Shown one piece after another: positions 35,378 through 44,016 of a DNA stretch of 64,000 bases. The notes under the pieces are model-generated. The model made no database searches. It saw only the letters and a program-made list of their open reading frames with translations, and had not been told where the DNA came from. The stretch is from Streptomyces tendae. Lineage in GTDB: Bacteria > Actinomycetota > Actinomycetes > Streptomycetales > Streptomycetaceae. Position 1 is the stretch's first letter. Each line of letters begins with the position of its first letter. A program made the translations under genes and the position numbers. The stretch lies in the NCBI RefSeq assembly GCF_008632955.1, contig NZ_CP043959.1:6510001-6574000 (forward strand), given 5' to 3'.

Positions 35378-35480
35378 AATCGCCGCTTCCCCCGCCTCCC
35401 CCGATGGAGCGCCGCCGCCCGGACGGAAACCGGCCGGCATCGTCGCAGCACACCCGCAGCACGTTCCCGGAGGCACCCTC

Positions 35481-37562
35481 TTGTCCGCGTCCACGCCCGT
35501 AGACGAGCCATTGGACGGCCCCGCCGGCACCCCGGCCGACGACCCCCTGGCCCGCGAACGCTCCCACCTCGCCGCCTCCCGCTCCGCCCTGCGCGCCATG
35601 CGGGAGGACGCCGAGGCACTCGACATCCGCGACGTCACGGCCAACTGGGTGAACGCGTCGGTGCTGGAGCACCAGATCGGGGAGCGGATCAAGGCACTGG
35701 CCGACCTCAGCGACACCCCGCTGTTCTTCGGCCGCCTCGACTACCTGCACGCCCCCGGCGCGGAACAGGCCGAGGGCGCGGAGGGAGAGCTCTTCTACAT
35801 CGGGCGCCGCCATGTGCACGACGCGGACGGCGACCCGATGGTGATCGACTGGCGTGCGCCGGTGTCGCAGCCGTTCTACCGGGCGTCCAAGAAGGACCCG
35901 ATGGACGTCGCGCTGCGCCGCCGCTTCGGCTACACCGGCGGCGACCTCACCGCGTACGAGGACGAGCACCTCTCCGACCCGGCCGAGGCGGCCACCACCA
36001 GCAAGCTGCTCCAGCGCGAGATCGAGCGTCCGCGCGTCGGCCCGATGCGGGACATCGTCGCGACGATCCAGCCGGAGCAGGACGAGATCGTACGGTCCGG
36101 GCTGTCGGGCAGCGTGTGCGTGCAGGGCGGCCCCGGCACCGGGAAGACGGCGGTCGGCCTGCACCGCGTCGCGTACCTGCTGTACGCCCACCGTGAGCGC
36201 CTGGCCCGCACCGGCACGCTGGTCGTCGGGCCGAACCGGTCGTTCCTGCACTACATCGAGCAGGTGCTCCCCGCGCTGGGCGAACTCACCGTCGCCCAGG
36301 CCACGGTGGACGACCTGGTGGCGCACGTCGAGGTGCGCGGGACGGACGACGCGACGGCGGCGGTGGTCAAGGGCGACGCCCGCATGGCGGAGGTGCTGCG
36401 GCGGGCGCTGTACTCCCACGTCACCATGCCCGCCGAGCCGGTGGTGGTCGTGCGCGGATCACGCCGCTGGCGTGTCCCGGCGTACGAACTCGAGGAGATC
36501 GTGCGGCAGTTGCTGGACCGGGACATCCGCTACGGCGCCGCCCGTGAGGCGCTGCCGCAGCGGATCGCGCACGCGGTGCTGGTGCAGATGGAGCGGGCGG
36601 GCGAGGCGCCGGACGACCGGGTGCAGGACGCGGTGGCGCGCAACGCGGCGGTGAAGGCCGCCGTGAAGGCGGTCTGGCCGGCCGTGGACCCGGCGAAGCT
36701 GGTGCTGCGGCTGCTGGGCGACGCGGAGTTCCTGGCGGAGAACGCGGAAGGGCTGCTCGACGAGGAGGAGCAGAAGGCGGTCCTCCGGGCAAAGCCGGCC
36801 CGTTCGGTGAAGTCGGCGACGTGGTCGGCCGCGGACGCGGTGCTGATCGACGAGGCGGCGGACCTGATCCGGCGCACCCCTTCCCTCGGTCATGTCGTCC
36901 TCGACGAGGCGCAGGACCTCTCCCCCATGCAGTACCGGGCGGTGGGGCGGCGCTGCACGACCGGTTCGGCGACCGTGCTGGGCGACCTGGCGCAGGGCAC
37001 CACCCCGTGGGCGACGCGCAGCTGGGAGGAGGCCCTGTCCCATCTGGGCAAGCAGGACGCGGTCGTCGAGGAGCTGACGGCCGGTTTCCGTGTCCCGACG
37101 GACGTCATCACGTACGCGTCCCGGCTGCTCCCGCACATCGCCCCGGGTCTCACCCCGGTCGCGTCGATCCGCGAGAACCCGGGCTTCTTCGAGGTACGCC
37201 GCTCCGAGGGCCCGGACGACGTCGTCGCCGCGTGCCGTGAACTGCTGTCCCGTGAGGGCTCGGTGGGCCTGATCGCGGCGGACCTCCGCGTACCGGAACT
37301 GGCCGAGGCCCTCAGGGCGGCGGGCCTGACCCACGTCTCCCCCGGCGAGGAGACGACGGAGTCCACCCGCCTCACCCTGGTCCCCGCGTCCCTGGCGAAG
37401 GGCCTGGAGTACGACTACGTCCTCCTCGACGAGCCCCAGGCGGTGGTGGACGCCGAACCCGACGAACGCACCGGCCTCCGCCGCCTCTACGTCACCCTGA
37501 CCCGAGCGGTCTCCGGCTTGATCATCACCCACACGACCCCCCTGCCGGCCCAGCTGACGTAA
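35481..37562 (+). CDS. HelD/HelR-like RNA polymerase-associated ATPase
   Basis: 693-aa UvrD-superfamily protein from TTG 35481 (GGAGG upstream). The N-terminal coiled-coil region (LARERSHLAASRSALRAMRED) and the FYIGRRHVHDADGDPMVIDWRAP segment are HelD hallmarks. Walker A is GGPGTGKT (216-223), Walker B is VVLDEAQDLSPMQ, and late motifs are ELTAGFRVPTDVI and SLAKGLEYDYVLLDEP. HelD family members release RNA polymerase from DNA; the actinobacterial HelR branch gives rifamycin tolerance. I see no rifamycin-associated element upstream, so induction by rifamycins is not supported here. Confidence 0.9.
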   Translation: MSASTPVDEPLDGPAGTPADDPLARERSHLAASRSALRAMREDAEALDIRDVTANWVNASVLEHQIGERIKALADLSDTPLFFGRLDYLHAPGAEQAEGAEGELFYIGRRHVHDADGDPMVIDWRAPVSQPFYRASKKDPMDVALRRRFGYTGGDLTAYEDEHLSDPAEAATTSKLLQREIERPRVGPMRDIVATIQPEQDEIVRSGLSGSVCVQGGPGTGKTAVGLHRVAYLLYAHRERLARTGTLVVGPNRSFLHYIEQVLPALGELTVAQATVDDLVAHVEVRGTDDATAAVVKGDARMAEVLRRALYSHVTMPAEPVVVVRGSRRWRVPAYELEEIVRQLLDRDIRYGAAREALPQRIAHAVLVQMERAGEAPDDRVQDAVARNAAVKAAVKAVWPAVDPAKLVLRLLGDAEFLAENAEGLLDEEEQKAVLRAKPARSVKSATWSAADAVLIDEAADLIRRTPSLGHVVLDEAQDLSPMQYRAVGRRCTTGSATVLGDLAQGTTPWATRSWEEALSHLGKQDAVVEELTAGFRVPTDVITYASRLLPHIAPGLTPVASIRENPGFFEVRRSEGPDDVVAACRELLSREGSVGLIAADLRVPELAEALRAAGLTHVSPGEETTESTRLTLVPASLAKGLEYDYVLLDEPQAVVDAEPDERTGLRRLYVTLTRAVSGLIITHTTPLPAQLT

Positions 37563-37633
37563 GCGGCGACGTCACCGGAACACCGCACCCCGAACGGCGG
37601 CCCGACTCCCGCTTCCCGCTTCCCGCGGGCAGT

Positions 37634-37652
37634 CGTGCCGCAGGGCGGCACG
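37634..37652. terminator. Terminator-like hairpin between convergent genes
   Basis: CGTGCCGC (37634-37641) pairs with GCGGCACG (37645-37652) across AGG. The preceding GCGGGCAGT resembles the entry sequence of the 23.6-kb repeats. Confidence 0.7.
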
Positions 37653-37721
37653 GGTGGGCGCGGACGGCGCCCCGCGAACGCCGGGCTGCGGAAACCGCCC
37701 CCGCCCGGCGTCAGAGGGGCC

Positions 37722-38411
37722 TCACTCCCCCAGAACCCCCCGCCACCGGGCCACCGCCTCCGCCGAGACCGGGCCGGTCCAGCCGTCCGGGCGGGCCGCG
37801 CCGCCGATGTGGAAGGCGTCCACGCCCGCGTCCCGCAGGCCCGGTACGTGGTCCAGGCGGAGGCCGCCGCCCACCAGCAGTTGCTGCCCGTAGCCGGGCT
37901 CACCGCACCGGTCCGCCTCCGCGAGGAGGACCGGAAGGCCCGTGTCCACGCCCGCCGCCGAGCCGGCGGTCAGGTACGTGTCCAGGCCGGGGAAGTCCGC
38001 GAGCTGCTTGCGCAGGGCGTCACGGTCGGCCGCGTGGTCGATGGCTCGGTGGAACGTCCACCGGCACCCCTCCAGCTCGCGGGCGACCCGCTCCACCGCC
38101 GCCAGGTCCACCTCGCCGTCGGGGTCGAGGAAGCCGAGGACGAACTCCTCCGCCCCCGCCTCCCGCATCTCGCACGCCGCCGCGACCAGGCGTTCGTGGG
38201 CCCCCGCCGCGAAACCGTCCGCCAGCCGCAGCATGACCCGTACCGGGATGTCCACGGCCGCGCGGATCCCCGCCACCGTCGCCGCCGCCGGCGTCAGCCC
38301 GTCCGCCGCCATGTCGGTGACCAGCTCGAGACGGTCCGCACCTCCGGCCTGGGCGGCGACGGCGTCCTCGACGTCGAGGGCGATCACCTCCAGGACTGCA
38401 CGCTTGCTCAT
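37722..38411 (-). CDS. cutC: CutC family protein
   Basis: 229-aa TIM-barrel protein of the CutC family, historically linked to copper homeostasis although the biochemical activity is unsettled. It has VLEVIALDVEDAVAAQAGGADRLEL at the start, PVRVMLR, GAEEFVLGFLDPDGEVD, CRWTFHRAIDHAAD (conserved FHRAFD-type motif), and LLVGGGLRLDHV. It has full family length. A DasR-type operator sits 33 bp upstream of the start codon, hinting at control together with amino-sugar genes. Confidence 0.93.
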   Translation of the reverse strand: MSKRAVLEVIALDVEDAVAAQAGGADRLELVTDMAADGLTPAAATVAGIRAAVDIPVRVMLRLADGFAAGAHERLVAAACEMREAGAEEFVLGFLDPDGEVDLAAVERVARELEGCRWTFHRAIDHAADRDALRKQLADFPGLDTYLTAGSAAGVDTGLPVLLAEADRCGEPGYGQQLLVGGGLRLDHVPGLRDAGVDAFHIGGAARPDGWTGPVSAEAVARWRGVLGE

Positions 38412-38443
38412 GGGGCCCCATTCGTCGGCTCGGGTCGGCTCCT

Positions 38444-38459
38444 ACAGGTCTAGTCCAAT
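38444..38459 (-). promoter_or_regulatory. dre-like (DasR) site upstream of cutC
   Basis: On the minus strand the sequence is ATTGGACTAGACCTGT. Eleven central bases (TGGACTAGACC) are identical to the dre site at 59536-59551 upstream of nagK. DasR binding is inferred from this match and the known consensus. Confidence 0.65.
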
Positions 38460-38504
38460 CCAAGCCTACGCCCGGTCCCCGGCCCGCGGTTCCCCACCCG
38501 CCGG

Positions 38505-39182
38505 TCAGCCGAAGATGTTCAGCTCCGCCGCCTGCGCCCCGGCGAGCTCGTACGAGACCCCGTCCACCGGGCGTCCGGCGTACAGCCGTACCAGGGTCGG
38601 CGCGTCGCCGATGAAGCGCGCGGGCGGCCGCTCCCCGGAGACGACGCCCAGCCGCAGCGGTTCGTCGACGTCGTCGAGGTCGGCGTGCAGCGGCAGATGC
38701 CCCCGCGCACCGGTGACCTGGGCCAGCAGGGCGAGCGCGAACGGCAGCCCCGCGCCCGCGTACGCGCCCGGCTCCCCGAACGCGGCCCGTACGTCCCCGG
38801 CGTGCACCCACTCGCCGAGCGCGACCCCGTCGAGCCGCCCGCCCGCCTCGGCGATGACCGGCCCCGCCTCGGTCATCCCGCGTTCCAGCTCGTCGAGGAC
38901 CTTCGCGTTGCTCCAGCCGGCCCGCTCGGCGATGTCCCGTTCGTTGCACTCGGGCGAGAACACGTCCTTGTCGTACCGGCTCTCCACCACCCGGGACAGC
39001 GCCGCCGAGCAGTGCGCCAGCAGGTCCCGGACCGTCCAGCCCGGACACGCCGCCACCGGCAACGCGAAGTCGTCCTCGCCCCTCCCCCGCAACAACGGAA
39101 GCAGCGCGTCCCGCTCGACGCCCAGCAGCCGTCCCGGCAGTTCGGGGTCCCGTACCTCGTGCACATCCGCAGGAGTCGTCAT
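38505..39182 (-). CDS. Maleylpyruvate isomerase-family (mycothiol-dependent-type) protein
   Basis: 225 aa, of the DinB-like four-helix family (TIGR03083/MDMPI). The helix with the metal-binding motif is ALPVAACPGWTVRDLLAHCSAALSRVVE. Further conserved positions lie in LGEWVHAGDVRAAFG, whose His and Asp complete a possible metal site. The C-terminal beta part follows, with RPPARFIGDAPTLVRLYAGR. Such actinobacterial enzymes often use mycothiol; the substrate is unknown. Confidence 0.85.
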   Translation of the reverse strand: MTTPADVHEVRDPELPGRLLGVERDALLPLLRGRGEDDFALPVAACPGWTVRDLLAHCSAALSRVVESRYDKDVFSPECNERDIAERAGWSNAKVLDELERGMTEAGPVIAEAGGRLDGVALGEWVHAGDVRAAFGEPGAYAGAGLPFALALLAQVTGARGHLPLHADLDDVDEPLRLGVVSGERPPARFIGDAPTLVRLYAGRPVDGVSYELAGAQAAELNIFG

Positions 39183-39245
39183 GCCGTCCACGCTAGGGCC
39201 TGCGCCGCCGCCGGGACGGGAATCGCTCCGCAACGGCCGCGGGAG

Positions 39246-40142
39246 TCACCCCCAGGCCGAGGGACGTCGGGCGGACGAGGTGGTGAGGTCCGCGAGTTCG
39301 CCCAGGAGGCGGGCCGCCGGCGCCGGGTCGACCAGCCACTTCAGGTGGCTGCCCGGCAGCGTGCGGACGTCGTAGGGGTTGTCCGGCGTCAGCTCGTCGC
39401 CCTCGCGGATCAGCCGGTCCTGCAGGGGCAGCGGCATGCTCGTGTCGTCGGCCAGGCGGACGTACGTCTTCGGGATCCGGCCCCAGGTCGCGGCCTGCGC
39501 CCGGTCGGCGGAGGTGCCGACGTCCAGGTTCTCGTCGGGCTGGAAGGTGTTCAGGAAGGTCAGGAACTCCTCGTCGGTGCCGTCGGCGAGGAAGGCCGCC
39601 TTGAGCGCCGCGAGGGCGGCCGGGTCCGCGGTGCGGAAGTTGACGCGGAGCAGGCCGAGTTCGGCGGGGTTCCCGGCCGCGGCCAGGGCCAGCGAGGCGG
39701 CGTCGACCTCGGCCATCTCGGGCTCGGCGTAGTAGTCGCCCACGTCGAGCGCGACCGGGCACCAGGCGGAGACGTAGACGACGCGGTCGATCAGGTCGGG
39801 CCGCGCGTTGGCCGCGGCGGTGGCCGTGACGCCGCCCCGGCTGTGCGAGACGAGGATCACCGGGCCGTTCCGCCGGGCCCGCTCCAGGACCCCGATCAGG
39901 TGCGCGGCGTTGTCGGCGAGCGTCACCCCCTTGATCGCGCCGGGCGCGGTGGCGAGCCCTTCGGGGTCCTGCGGTGCCTGGTAGGCGCGGGTGTAGGTGG
40001 CCCCGAAGCCGTGGCCGGGCAGGTCGACGGCGACCGAACGGTGCCCGAGGAGGCCGAGTTCGGCCTGGAGCGGCGCGAAGGAGAAGGAGTTGGCGAAGGC
40101 CCCGTGGACCAGGACGAACGTCGGTTGCACCTGGCTGCTCAC
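39246..40142 (-). CDS. Alpha/beta hydrolase
   Basis: 298 aa from GTG 40142. The oxyanion-hole segment is TFVLVHGAFANSFSF, the nucleophile elbow is ILVSHSRGGVTAT (Gly-x-Ser replaced by His-Ser-Arg-Gly-Gly), and the late histidine lies in LPGSHLKWLVDPA. There is no signal peptide, so it is probably cytosolic. Close family members are esterases or lyases of unknown substrate. It ends 63 bp downstream of the adjacent MDMPI-like gene start region, on the same strand. Confidence 0.9.
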   Translation of the reverse strand: MSSQVQPTFVLVHGAFANSFSFAPLQAELGLLGHRSVAVDLPGHGFGATYTRAYQAPQDPEGLATAPGAIKGVTLADNAAHLIGVLERARRNGPVILVSHSRGGVTATAAANARPDLIDRVVYVSAWCPVALDVGDYYAEPEMAEVDAASLALAAAGNPAELGLLRVNFRTADPAALAALKAAFLADGTDEEFLTFLNTFQPDENLDVGTSADRAQAATWGRIPKTYVRLADDTSMPLPLQDRLIREGDELTPDNPYDVRTLPGSHLKWLVDPAPAARLLGELADLTTSSARRPSAWG

Positions 40143-40372
40143 TACGTACGGTCTCCTTCGGGTCGGGGGCCGCCGGGGCGGTGTGCGGGCGGCGGTTCGC
40201 GCTCCGGCGGGTCACCCTACTCAGCGGAAGATCACCGGCACCAGCCGTTATCGGCCGTTCCGTCGGTGGCCTCATGGCCGGCATCCACGGCGCGCCGGGA
40301 GACGGAATGCGGTTGCGCCGGGCCTCCCGCCCGGCCAGGGTGCCAGGGGTGACCGTCCCTCCGGGAGTTGAT

Positions 40373-41272
40373 GTGCCGTCCCCTCGTACCCCCTCCGTCA
40401 GCGCGTTCCGTCTCACGGACGAGAAGGCCGGGCCCTACGGCATCACGGCCGGTCCCGACGGCGCCCTGTGGCTCACCCTGGTGCACCGCGGAAGCGTCGC
40501 CCGCCTCACCCTCGACGGCGCGTTCACGGAGTACGCCCTGGACCCGGCCGGCTGCCGTCCCACGGTCATCGCGCCCGGACCGGACGGCGCGCTGTGGTTC
40601 ACCCGCCTCCAGGACCACCGGATCGGCCGCGTCACGGTCGACGGCCAGGTGACGTCCTTCTCCCTGCCGACGCCCGACGGCGGGCCGTACGGCATCACGG
40701 CCGGGCCGGACGGCGCGCTGTGGTTCACGGAGACGGCCGGCGACCGTATCGGCCGGATCACCGTCGACGGGGAGGTCACCAGGTTCGCCCTCCCGGTCGA
40801 GGGCGGCTTCCCCTCCGCGATCACGACGGGGCCGGACGGCGCGCTGTGGTTCACCCTGAACGGCGCGAACGCGATCGGGCGCCTCACCCCGGACGGCGAC
40901 ACCGCCGTGCACCCCTTGCCCACCGAGGCCGCCGGGCCGGTCGGCATCGCCGCGGACGGCAGGGCGCTCTGGTTCACCGAGATCCTGGCGGGCCGGATCG
41001 GGAGGATGTCGACGGACGGCCGGATCACGGAGTTCCCCCTCCCCGACCGCGCGGCCACACCGCACGCCGTCGTCGCGGCGGCCGACGGGGAGTGCTGGTT
41101 CACGGAGTGGGGTACGGGCCGCGTCGGCCGGGTCACGGAGGACGGCGAGATCACCGAACACGCCCTCCCCGACCCGGCCTCCGAACCCCACGGCATCACC
41201 GTGGGGCCCGACGGCGCCCTGTGGACCGCCCTGGAGACGGGCGGCGTCGCCCGCGTGGAACGGCTGCCGTGA
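40373..41272 (+). CDS. vgb: Virginiamycin B lyase homologue (Vgb)
   Basis: 299 aa from GTG 40373 (CGGGAG upstream). Seven-bladed beta-propeller built from repeats of GPDGALWFT or close variants, spaced about 42 residues apart (the first LWLT near 36, then LWFT near 78, 120, 162). Length and repeat spacing match Vgb, which linearises streptogramin B antibiotics by elimination. The active-site His and Glu should lie in the last blades (FTEWGTGRVGRV; SEPHGITVGPDGALW), and both residues are present there. Streptomyces homologues are common; resistance here is inferred, not shown. Confidence 0.9.
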   Translation: MPSPRTPSVSAFRLTDEKAGPYGITAGPDGALWLTLVHRGSVARLTLDGAFTEYALDPAGCRPTVIAPGPDGALWFTRLQDHRIGRVTVDGQVTSFSLPTPDGGPYGITAGPDGALWFTETAGDRIGRITVDGEVTRFALPVEGGFPSAITTGPDGALWFTLNGANAIGRLTPDGDTAVHPLPTEAAGPVGIAADGRALWFTEILAGRIGRMSTDGRITEFPLPDRAATPHAVVAAADGECWFTEWGTGRVGRVTEDGEITEHALPDPASEPHGITVGPDGALWTALETGGVARVERLP

Positions 41273-41525
41273 CGGCGCGTCGGTACTCGTCAGCACCTTT
41301 GGCGCGCGTGCGCGACGAACGCCGACCACGCGGCCGGCGTCACGGCGAAGGCACCGCGCCCGCCCCGCCACCCGGAGGCGGAGACCGGCCGCGGGGGCTG
41401 TGGCTGGTGTCGCGGCTCGCGAGCCGGGTGTGCGCGGTGCCGCGCGCGGACGGCGGGCCGGGGAAGACGGTGCGGGCGGAGCCGCGGTTGTGACACCCGG
41501 GGCGCGCACGGGAAACAATGGCTCC

Positions 41526-42188
41526 ATGGCCGACACCGACACCCTGCGTGCCCGTTTCGCCCGTGCGCTGGAAGGGGCCCGCGGGTCCGCGGACGGGCCG
41601 GATCCGTCACCGTACGCCGACAACCTGATCGGGCGCTGGCAGGAGCCGCAGCGGCGCTACCACACGCTCGACCACCTCACCGCCGTGCTGGACCGGGTCG
41701 ACGAGCTGGCGGAGTACGCCGACGATCCCGACCTGGTGCGGCTTGCCGCGTGGTTCCACGACGCCGTGTACCTGCCGGACCGGTCGGAGAACGAGGAGCG
41801 GTCCGCCCGCCTCGCCGAACGGGCGCTCCCCGAGGCCGGGGTGTCCGAGGAGAAGGCCGAGGAGGTGGCCCGCCTGGTGCGGCTCACCGTGACGCACGAC
41901 CCCGACGACGACGACCGCGACGGCCAGGTGCTGTGCGACGCCGACCTCGCGGTCCTCGCCGCCGCGCCGTCGGTGTACGCCGCCTACACCGCCGCCGTCC
42001 GCGAGGAGTACCACTTCGTGCCCGGCGACGCCTTCCGCGAGGGCCGCGCCGACATCCTGCGCCAACTCCTCGGCCTGCGGCGCCTCTTCCGCACCCCGTA
42101 CGGCCAGGAGCACTGGGAGGCCACCGCCCGCTACAACCTGCGCGGGGAGCTGGAAATGCTGTCGACCCCGCCCCCGCCCTCCGCCTAG
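41526..42188 (+). CDS. HD-domain predicted metal-dependent hydrolase
   Basis: 220 aa from ATG 41526. The HD-type motif is spread over RYHTLDHL (His), WFHDAVY (His-Asp), and CDADLAVL (Asp), as in the family of predicted HD phosphohydrolases. A helical C-terminus (REGRADILRQLLGLRRLFRTPYG) follows. It lies 11 bp upstream of the DinB-GNAT fusion gene on the same strand and is likely co-transcribed. The substrate is unknown. Confidence 0.87.
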   Translation: MADTDTLRARFARALEGARGSADGPDPSPYADNLIGRWQEPQRRYHTLDHLTAVLDRVDELAEYADDPDLVRLAAWFHDAVYLPDRSENEERSARLAERALPEAGVSEEKAEEVARLVRLTVTHDPDDDDRDGQVLCDADLAVLAAAPSVYAAYTAAVREEYHFVPGDAFREGRADILRQLLGLRRLFRTPYGQEHWEATARYNLRGELEMLSTPPPPSA

Positions 42189-42198
42189 CCTCCCCGTC

Positions 42199-43284
42199 AT
42201 GCATGAATCGGGAGCGGAACAGGTGGAGGAAGCCGTCGCGCACTGCGTGGCGGCACTGGGGGCGGTCGCCGGCCGTGACTGGACGACGGTGCGGGCGGGC
42301 CGGCTCGACTGGAGCTGCCGGGACACGGCGGTGCACGTCGCGAGCGATCTGATCTCGTACGCGGGCCAGCTGGCGGGCCGGGCGCAGGACGCGTACGTGC
42401 CCTTCGACATCACCCTGGACGGCGGCGGCGACGGCCTGGACCCGGCCGACAACGGCGGGGTGCTCCAGGTGATCGCCACCACCGGCGCCCTCCTCGCCGC
42501 CGCCGTCCGCACCACCCCCCGTGCCGTGCGCGCCTTCCACCCGTATCCCTTCCGGCACGCGAACCGCGAGGGTTTCGCCGCGATGGGTGTGGCCGAGGTG
42601 CTGCTGCACACCCACGACATGGCCGAAGGGCTGGGCGTGGCGTACGAACCGCCCGCCGGACTCTGCGCGTTCGTGCTGACCCGGATCTTCCCGCAGGTGA
42701 GGCCGGGCCCCGCACCCAGGCCGACGCTGCTGTGGGCGACGGGCCGGGGCGAGCTGCCCGGGCGGGAACCGGTCACCGCGTGGCGCTGGAGCAACAACCC
42801 CGTGCTCCGCTCGGAGCGGCTCACCCTGGAGGGCGTCACCCCGGCCGTCGCGGCGGACCTGTCCGTGGCGGGCGACGGCGGCTTCACCTGGGCGGGCGGT
42901 GCGCCCGCCGACGGCACCCGGGTGGGCTCCGGAATCACGGTCAAGCAGTACGAGGACGGCGCGTTCGCGCCGGAGTGGGGCATGTACGTACTGGTGCGGC
43001 GGGAGGACGACCGGGCGGTGGGCGCGATGGGGTTCCACGGTGTCCCCGACGCCGAAGGCCGGGTGGAGATCGGCTACGACCTCGTCGTGGACGCGCGCGG
43101 GAGCGGCTACGCGACCGAGGCGCTGCGCACCCTGTCGGCGTGGGCGCTCGGCCAGGAGGCGGCGGACACCGTGGTGGCCGTCGTCGAGGAGGGGAACGTG
43201 CCCTCGCAGAAGGTCGTCACCCGCGCCGGCTTCACCGAGGTCTCCCGGCGGGAGGGCCGCATCACCTACGAACTGCGCGCCTGA
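42199..43284 (+). CDS. DinB/MDMPI-like domain fused to GNAT acetyltransferase
   Basis: 361-aa fusion. Residues 1-180 resemble a DinB/maleylpyruvate-isomerase helical domain, with the metal-site motif DWTTVRAGRLDWSCRDTAVHVASDL and VAEVLLHTHDMAEGLG. Residues about 200-361 are a GNAT N-acetyltransferase of RimJ/L type with the acetyl-CoA motif DLVVDARGSGYATEALRTLSAWAL and EEGNVPSQKVVTRAGF. Both halves look intact. It probably acetylates a small molecule or peptide; the DinB half may bind a thiol or metal. Most DinB and GNAT proteins are separate. Confidence 0.87.
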   Translation: MHESGAEQVEEAVAHCVAALGAVAGRDWTTVRAGRLDWSCRDTAVHVASDLISYAGQLAGRAQDAYVPFDITLDGGGDGLDPADNGGVLQVIATTGALLAAAVRTTPRAVRAFHPYPFRHANREGFAAMGVAEVLLHTHDMAEGLGVAYEPPAGLCAFVLTRIFPQVRPGPAPRPTLLWATGRGELPGREPVTAWRWSNNPVLRSERLTLEGVTPAVAADLSVAGDGGFTWAGGAPADGTRVGSGITVKQYEDGAFAPEWGMYVLVRREDDRAVGAMGFHGVPDAEGRVEIGYDLVVDARGSGYATEALRTLSAWALGQEAADTVVAVVEEGNVPSQKVVTRAGFTEVSRREGRITYELRA

Positions 43285-43285
43285 C

Positions 43286-43567
43286 CTAGCCCGGAAGGCC
43301 CGTCCGCCAGGCGCCCTTGCGCCGCCGCAGCCCCGCCCCGTGCAGCAGCCGCACCACCTCACGGCTGCTGACCTCGACCGCGCCCGCGCGCACCGCGTCG
43401 GCGTACCGGTGCGCGGGGATGTCGTAGTGGTCCCGCTCGAAGGCGCGGCGCGGCACGCCCAGGCCGTCGGCGAAGAGGTGCAGTTCCGCGTAGGAGACGT
43501 CGCTCACCAGGTGCGACCACAGGCGGCCGTGCCCCGGCCAGGTGGGCGGGTCAATGTACAGGGTCAC
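43286..43567 (-). CDS. DUF4031 protein
   Basis: 93 aa from GTG 43567. It begins TLYIDPPTWPGHGRLWSHLVSD, the hallmark of DUF4031, and continues with HLFADGLGVPRRAFERDHYDIP. Its GTG overlaps the stop of the upstream cysteine-containing gene by 4 nt. Function is unknown; the DHYD segment is strongly conserved in this family. It is convergent with the GNAT fusion gene with 1 bp between stops. Confidence 0.88.
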   Translation of the reverse strand: MTLYIDPPTWPGHGRLWSHLVSDVSYAELHLFADGLGVPRRAFERDHYDIPAHRYADAVRAGAVEVSSREVVRLLHGAGLRRRKGAWRTGLPG

Positions 43568-43968
43568 GAGGGGTCCGCCTCGCCCAGTCCGCCGACCGCC
43601 GCGACCTTCACGCCCGCCTTGTGGCACACCCAGTGCGGGTCCGGGCCCAGTTCCGGCTCGATCTCCAGCGCGTGCGGGTCGCCACTGCGGCACACCGGGC
43701 AGAGCGGCCAGCGTCCGTACCGCTCCAGCAGGGCGTCCTGCACGTCCTGGGCGACCAGGCCGGCCAGGAAACCGGCGCCCTCCGGCCACTGTTCGACCCA
43801 CCAGCGGCGGTGCGAGACGGAGTCCTCGACCAGGGACACCACGTCCGCCTCGGCGACCCCGCGGGCGACCAGATCGGCCAGCACGAGGGCCCGTGCCGCG
43901 TGCAACGCTTGTTCCAGATGGCCGACCGGAGGGGTGCCGGGTTCACGCTCGGGGTGCATGTCCTCCAT
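43564..43968 (-). CDS. Conserved protein with CxxC motif, unknown function
   Basis: 134 aa from ATG 43968 (ATG 43959 is also possible). The N-terminal half is helical (LEQALHAARALVLADLVARGVA and EADVVSLVEDSVSHRRWWVEQW). The C-terminal part has LCPVCRSGDPHALEIEP and PHWVCHKAG, likely a zinc-binding site. It is coupled to the DUF4031 gene by a GTGA overlap, implying joint function. Confidence 0.75.
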   Translation of the reverse strand: MEDMHPEREPGTPPVGHLEQALHAARALVLADLVARGVAEADVVSLVEDSVSHRRWWVEQWPEGAGFLAGLVAQDVQDALLERYGRWPLCPVCRSGDPHALEIEPELGPDPHWVCHKAGVKVAAVGGLGEADPS

Positions 43969-44016
43969 TGTGCGCACTCTTGACCCGGACCCCGGGGCGA
44001 AAATATCTTTCATTTT

